Below are positions 13,848 to 14,906 of a DNA stretch of 14,906 nt, piece by piece. Source of the stretch: Polyangia bacterium (GTDB taxonomy: Bacteria; Myxococcota_A; Polyangia; Polyangiales; Polyangiaceae); the NCBI GenBank assembly GCA_030430975.1, contig JAUIKB010000029.1, positions 1 through 14,906 of the forward strand, in the 5' to 3' direction. The position numbers and the translations under genes are program-made. Position 1 is the stretch's first letter, and each line of letters opens with the position of its first letter. The notes under the pieces were generated by a model, which ran no database searches, had not been told where the DNA came from, and worked only from the letters and a program-made list of their open reading frames with translations.

Positions 13848-14354
13848 CTAGAACGCACATCCGTTCGGCTGCGGATCGTGGCTTTTCAGCTTCTCGCCGA
13901 AACCAGAGTCCAGCGTGGTGGGCGTCAGCCCAGCAGCCGCGGAGCCTTGCATCGCTGCGGTGGCGTAGCCGGTGTCGTTCATATGCAGCCGCACGACGAT
14001 GCCGTCTTTGGGGCCGACGTCGATCGGTCCGCCGCTGCGTGAAAACGGCTGCTCGTCGACGTGGCTGTGCGCCAGAATGCGACGGTAAACGAGCTGTTCA
14101 CTGAGCGTTGTGACCTCCCACCAGTTGGCGTAGTGGGAGCAACCGGTATCCTGGGTGGATAAGGTGACGTCGAACCGGTAGGCGCCGGGGGATCCGGTTA
14201 CCGCGACGGACGTCACTCGCGGAGCTGCGCCCGGTGCGTCCGGGGCTCCCGCCTCGGACGCTGCTGAGTCGGGGGTCTTGGTCGAGCTGCATCCCAGCAG
14301 GACCAAACCGCACCAAGCGGCAGCCAACTCGGCGAATCGGTGAGCAAGCGGCAT
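13848..14354 (-). CDS. Small conserved-looking lipoprotein of unknown function
   Basis: A 168-residue lipoprotein. The N-terminus has a hydrophobic stretch ending in the lipobox LLGC (19-22), so C22 should be lipidated, followed by a Ser/Ala/Pro/Asp-rich tether to about residue 45. The globular part (46-168) looks beta-rich (VTSVAVTG, YRFDVTL, GIVVRLHMN) and holds a distinctive motif, LVYRRILAHSHVDEQPF (88-104), with YANWWEV just before it. Two cysteines, C72 and C166, could pair. I have an impression of similar small proteins in other bacteria but cannot name a family or function. The ATG at 14354 gives the clean signal sequence; there is no Shine-Dalgarno sequence, and a TATACT hexamer sits 7 bases upstream. 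It lies 18 bases downstream of the barrel protein gene on the same strand, so the two may form an operon of envelope proteins. Confidence 0.85.
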   Translation of the reverse strand: MPLAHRFAELAAAWCGLVLLGCSSTKTPDSAASEAGAPDAPGAAPRVTSVAVTGSPGAYRFDVTLSTQDTGCSHYANWWEVTTLSEQLVYRRILAHSHVDEQPFSRSGGPIDVGPKDGIVVRLHMNDTGYATAAMQGSAAAGLTPTTLDSGFGEKLKSHDPQPNGCAF

Positions 14355-14361
14355 CGGCGCG

Positions 14362-14367
14362 AGTATA
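14362..14367 (-). promoter_or_regulatory. Candidate -10 element close to the lipoprotein start
   Basis: Minus-strand TATACT lies 7 bases upstream of the lipoprotein ATG, in the 18-base gap after the barrel protein gene. If used, transcription would begin at or next to the ATG, giving a leaderless or near-leaderless message. No good -35 is seen, and the gene may instead be read from the upstream promoter. Confidence 0.35.
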
Positions 14368-14372
14368 CGCGA

Positions 14373-14906
14373 TTACTCCGACGTGAGATCGCTCACCGAC
14401 ACCGGCACGCGGATAGACGCACCGATGCCCACGAAGAAGTAGCGCGCGTCCCCCACGTTCCGATAGCTCGTGAGGGCGTAGAAGCCAAACGCGCTGCGCC
14501 CATAGCCGAAGGTCGACGGGGTCTTCTCACGCTCCCAGAGCCCAGGCCTGAGGCCGATCGTTTCCTCCCAGGCCACGGCGATCGTCGCACCCGCGCCGTA
14601 GATCATCTCCGAACTGAGTCCGTTTACCGGATCGCCGCGCCGAGGATAAGCGAGTAACTCGCCGAATGCCCGCGCCCCCACTCGCGAGTAGGTAAGCGGT
14701 TTCAGATCGGGCCAGTAGCTCACCTCCATGTACGGAGCGTGGAGAAAACGAAAGCCCTCTAGCAGCGGGTAGTGTTCAAACCCGTATCCGAGGCTGAAGT
14801 CGATGGTCGGGTCGTTAGCGTAGTTCGATGAGTATCCTTGTGGATTCATTCCGAGTCGAGCACTGTACGCGAACGTGGACCGGTTCTCATCCGGCTCTGT
14901 CTCGGT
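14373..14906 (-). CDS. Probable outer-membrane beta-barrel protein (N-terminus beyond window)
   Basis: The frame is open from the right edge to the TAA at 14373, giving the last 177 residues of a longer protein. There is an internal Met at 14849, but 19 further in-frame codons lie between it and the edge with barrel-like content (STFAYSARLG), so the start is probably outside the window. The sequence alternates polar and hydrophobic residues and is rich in Gly, Tyr, Phe and Trp: FSLGYGFEHYPLLEGF, YMEVSYWPDL, GAGATIAVAWEETIGLRPGLW, FYALTSYRNV, YFFVGIGASIRV. That pattern fits amphipathic transmembrane strands of an outer-membrane barrel. The usual C-terminal aromatic residue is absent (it ends SDLTSE), so it could also be a periplasmic beta protein or have an extra tail. 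No specific family is recognised. A lipoprotein gene follows 18 bases later. Confidence 0.65.
   Translation of the reverse strand, partial: TETEPDENRSTFAYSARLGMNPQGYSSNYANDPTIDFSLGYGFEHYPLLEGFRFLHAPYMEVSYWPDLKPLTYSRVGARAFGELLAYPRRGDPVNGLSSEMIYGAGATIAVAWEETIGLRPGLWEREKTPSTFGYGRSAFGFYALTSYRNVGDARYFFVGIGASIRVPVSVSDLTSE

Noticed and set aside
13556..13858. Minus-strand open frame overlapping the pseudokinase start, preceded by an AGGAG
   Set aside because: The ATG best spaced to the AGGAG opens a frame that stops after about 27 codons, and the translation is not protein-like; the long pseudokinase frame is clearly the coding one.
1..14906. tRNA, rRNA, CRISPR arrays, insertion sequences and attachment sites
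   Set aside because: Reading both strands, I saw no cloverleaf-like tRNA, no regularly spaced repeats, no transposase motifs and no flanking direct repeats.

Overview
The window is GC-rich and densely coded. It carries an unusual concentration of Hanks-type kinase-like proteins, a degenerate HD-GYP protein, HEAT-like helices and lipoproteins. That mix suggests a myxobacterial or related deltaproteobacterial (Myxococcota-like) chromosome. This lineage guess is inference from gene content; no rRNA or other marker gene is present. I saw no tRNA, CRISPR array or insertion sequence.

Layout, left to right. (a) 1-1505, minus strand: a Ser/Thr protein kinase with all key catalytic motifs, a proline-rich linker and a transmembrane segment; its C-terminus runs off the left edge. 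(b) 1791-2396, plus: a small exported or lipid-anchored protein of unknown function, converging with (c) 2393-2773, minus: a small STAS/SEC14 (SpoIIAA)-like protein. (d) 2779-4596, minus: a 605-residue membrane protein that joins a ZIP-transporter-like half to an SO_0444-type Cu/Zn efflux permease half and ends in a Gly-His tail. It diverges from (e) 4713-5090, plus: an SmtB-type ArsR-family zinc sensor, with a 20-bp perfect inverted repeat between them. Items c-e look like a metal-responsive efflux module. (f) 5109-6020, minus: a bestrophin-family channel. (g) 6148-7890, minus: a 580-residue cytoplasmic protein with a basic N-terminus, a helical middle, a charged octapeptide repeat and a C-terminal region that resembles a badly degraded protein kinase fold. 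It diverges from (h) 8008-9441, plus: a secreted protein with three LysM domains and an M15/DUF882-type murein peptidase domain; a 17-bp palindrome lies between them. (i) 9542-10945 and (j) 10945-13656, minus: a translationally coupled pair made of a pseudokinase with helical-repeat tail followed by a catalytically dead HD-GYP protein. (k) 13848-14354, minus: a small lipoprotein, and (l) 14373-14906, minus: a probable outer-membrane beta-barrel protein cut by the right edge.

Two themes stand out. First, the metal module combines importer-family and exporter-family folds in one polypeptide under an SmtB-like repressor. Second, signalling enzymes here have lost their catalytic residues: a pseudokinase and a dead HD-GYP protein appear to share a non-catalytic module and are co-translated, and a third protein may be another vestigial kinase. 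The coupled pair j-i is my best candidate for an undescribed system: a signalling or scaffold complex built from inactive enzyme folds.
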